Positions 4,737-5,982 of a stretch of DNA of 5,982 nt are shown here, piece after piece. The DNA is from Bacteroidales bacterium (GTDB lineage Bacteria > Bacteroidota > Bacteroidia > Bacteroidales > UBA1715), in the NCBI GenBank assembly GCA_031262005.1, contig JAISIO010000012.1, positions 1-5,982 of the forward strand. Reading direction: 5' to 3'. The position numbers were made by a program, and so were the translations under genes. The notes under the pieces were generated by a model that worked only from the letters and a program-made list of their open reading frames with translations, did not search any database and had not been told where the DNA came from. Positions within the stretch are counted from its first letter, which is position 1, and each line of letters opens with the position of its first letter.

Positions 4737-5981
4737 ATGAACATTCCTGTGTGGACTTTAATCCCGTTCGTGTTAATGCTTTTAAGTATAGCTTTGGCAC
4801 CATTGTTTGCCGGTCATTGGTGGGAAAATAATCGTAATAAACTTATTGTTTCGTTGGTTTTGGGTATTCCCACGGCGGTATATTTACTCGTTGTAGGACT
4901 CAAGGTTGATTTGTATCATTCATTAGTGTTAGATTATGTTCCGTTTATAATTTTGTTAGGGGCATTATTCACTGTAACGGGTGGTATTCACATCAAAGGC
5001 GATATTGCAGCAAAACCTTTGACAAACACTATATTTCTGGCAATTGGTGCGCTTTTGGCATCGTTTATGGGAACTACTGGTGCGGCAATGTTGCTTATTC
5101 GTCCGGTTATCAGCACCATTCAGCAACGAAAATATAAAGTTCACACAATTTTATTTTTTATTGCTATTGTGGCAAATTGTGGCGGTCTTTTAACTCCACT
5201 TGGCGATCCACCGCTGTTTTTACTCTACTTGCGTGGCGTCGAATTTTCTTGGTTTTTCCAACTTTTACCCGAATGGGCTTTGGCAAATGTCTTGCTTTTA
5301 ACAATATATTTTGTGTGGGATAGCATTGTATATAAAAAAGAACCTGTGAGTAATATCATTCGAGATGAAATAAAGCAACAACCGATACGAATTGTCGGAA
5401 CGTTAAATTTTGTGTTTTTAGCCGGAATAGTTGCTTCGGTTGCTTGTTTGGCTGAATATAAATTTTTGCAATCGGCGGTTATGGTGGTGATGGCTGTTTT
5501 GTCGTTGATTTTTACAAAAAAAGATATTCGCTTGCTAAATAAATTTTCGTGGGCTCCGATTGTTGAAGTTGCATTCCTATTTTTTGGAATTTTTATAACT
5601 ATGACACCTGCATTATTATTTTTATCGCAAAATGCAGCATTATTTAATTTCTCGGAAGCGTGGCAGTTTTACTATGCAACGGGAGCATTATCATCATTCT
5701 TGGATAATGCGCCAACGGCAATTTCATTCTATGAATTGGCAGTGGGAACCTTTGGTGGCGGCGACTGCGCAGGTATTCCGGCTGTAATAATGCAAGCCGT
5801 AGCTCTTGGTGCCGTATTCTTCGGCGCAATGACCTACATAGGTAATGGTCCGAACTTTATGATAAAAGCAATTGCCGAAGAAAATAAAATTACAATGCCA
5901 AGTTTCTTTGGCTATATGTTGAAATTTTCATTGATAGTGTTGTTGCCGGTTTATATTATTGTGCAATTGGTATTTTTGTAG
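4737..5981 (+). CDS. Ion transporter superfamily membrane protein, probable Na+/H+ antiporter-like (citrate/arsenite transporter type)
   Basis: A 414-residue integral inner-membrane protein with about ten to twelve hydrophobic segments, starting at about residue 5 and ending at the C-terminus. It contains the paired signature loops of the ion transporter superfamily. The first half has GTTGAAMLLIRP (112-123) and NCGGLLTPLGDPP (147-159, D157). The second half has SSFLDNAPTA (319-328, D323) and YIGNGPNFM (367-375). This is the inverted-repeat fold with two re-entrant hairpins seen in NhaD, CitMHS and ArsB relatives. The polar residues near the hairpin tips (N147, D157, D323, N324, N370, N373) are candidate ion ligands. 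A hydrophilic stretch at about 199-216 probably links the halves. Annotation pipelines usually call this group sodium:proton antiporter, but the transported ion cannot be decided from sequence. ATG 4737 follows lpxH after 70 bases. The gene ends one base before the window edge and is complete. Confidence 0.8.
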   Translation: MNIPVWTLIPFVLMLLSIALAPLFAGHWWENNRNKLIVSLVLGIPTAVYLLVVGLKVDLYHSLVLDYVPFIILLGALFTVTGGIHIKGDIAAKPLTNTIFLAIGALLASFMGTTGAAMLLIRPVISTIQQRKYKVHTILFFIAIVANCGGLLTPLGDPPLFLLYLRGVEFSWFFQLLPEWALANVLLLTIYFVWDSIVYKKEPVSNIIRDEIKQQPIRIVGTLNFVFLAGIVASVACLAEYKFLQSAVMVVMAVLSLIFTKKDIRLLNKFSWAPIVEVAFLFFGIFITMTPALLFLSQNAALFNFSEAWQFYYATGALSSFLDNAPTAISFYELAVGTFGGGDCAGIPAVIMQAVALGAVFFGAMTYIGNGPNFMIKAIAEENKITMPSFFGYMLKFSLIVLLPVYIIVQLVFL

Positions 5982-5982
5982 A

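Overview
The window looks like chromosomal DNA of a low-GC member of the Bacteroidota. Three things point there. A strong promoter with the phylum's own elements (TTG, 19 bases, TACATTTG, matching TAnnTTTG) precedes the first gene. Most genes lack a Shine-Dalgarno sequence. The core gene order rplU-rpmA-(insert)-serS fits what I recall from this phylum. I cannot name the genus.

Layout, all genes on the plus strand. 1-109: promoter and short leader. 110-701: rplU (L21) and rpmA (L27), 19 bases apart. 726-772: a clear intrinsic terminator whose T-run runs into a second TAnnTTTG element (772-779). 808-2531: a tightly coupled two-gene cassette. It encodes an OLD/AAA15-type ABC ATPase and a separate small TOPRIM protein of the DUF3226 type, overlapping by one base (TAATG). 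2572-3843: serS. 3843-3925: two consecutive short tandem repeats (9-bp and 14-bp units). 3923-4666: an LpxH-type lipid A pyrophosphatase whose only usable start is a TTG at the repeat edge. 4737-5981: a complete polytopic transporter of the ion transporter superfamily (Na+/H+ antiporter / citrate-arsenite type).

Most of the window is housekeeping: ribosomal proteins, a tRNA synthetase, a lipid A enzyme and an ion transporter. The exception is the ATPase+TOPRIM pair between rpmA and serS. Its domain split resembles PARIS (AriA ATPase plus AriB TOPRIM nuclease) and, more loosely, OLD and Gabija GajA, where the two domains are fused. Its arginine codons differ sharply from its neighbours (AGA/AGG in 15 of 25 arginines, against 6 of 49 in the five flanking genes), which suggests acquisition. 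I infer a candidate antiphage or abortive-infection module with a DUF3226 effector. The function is not proven by the sequence.

Secondary points of interest are three different short tandem repeats flanking serS, the probable dependence of essential serS on transcription through the cassette, and a lpxH start codon apparently supplied by a repeat.
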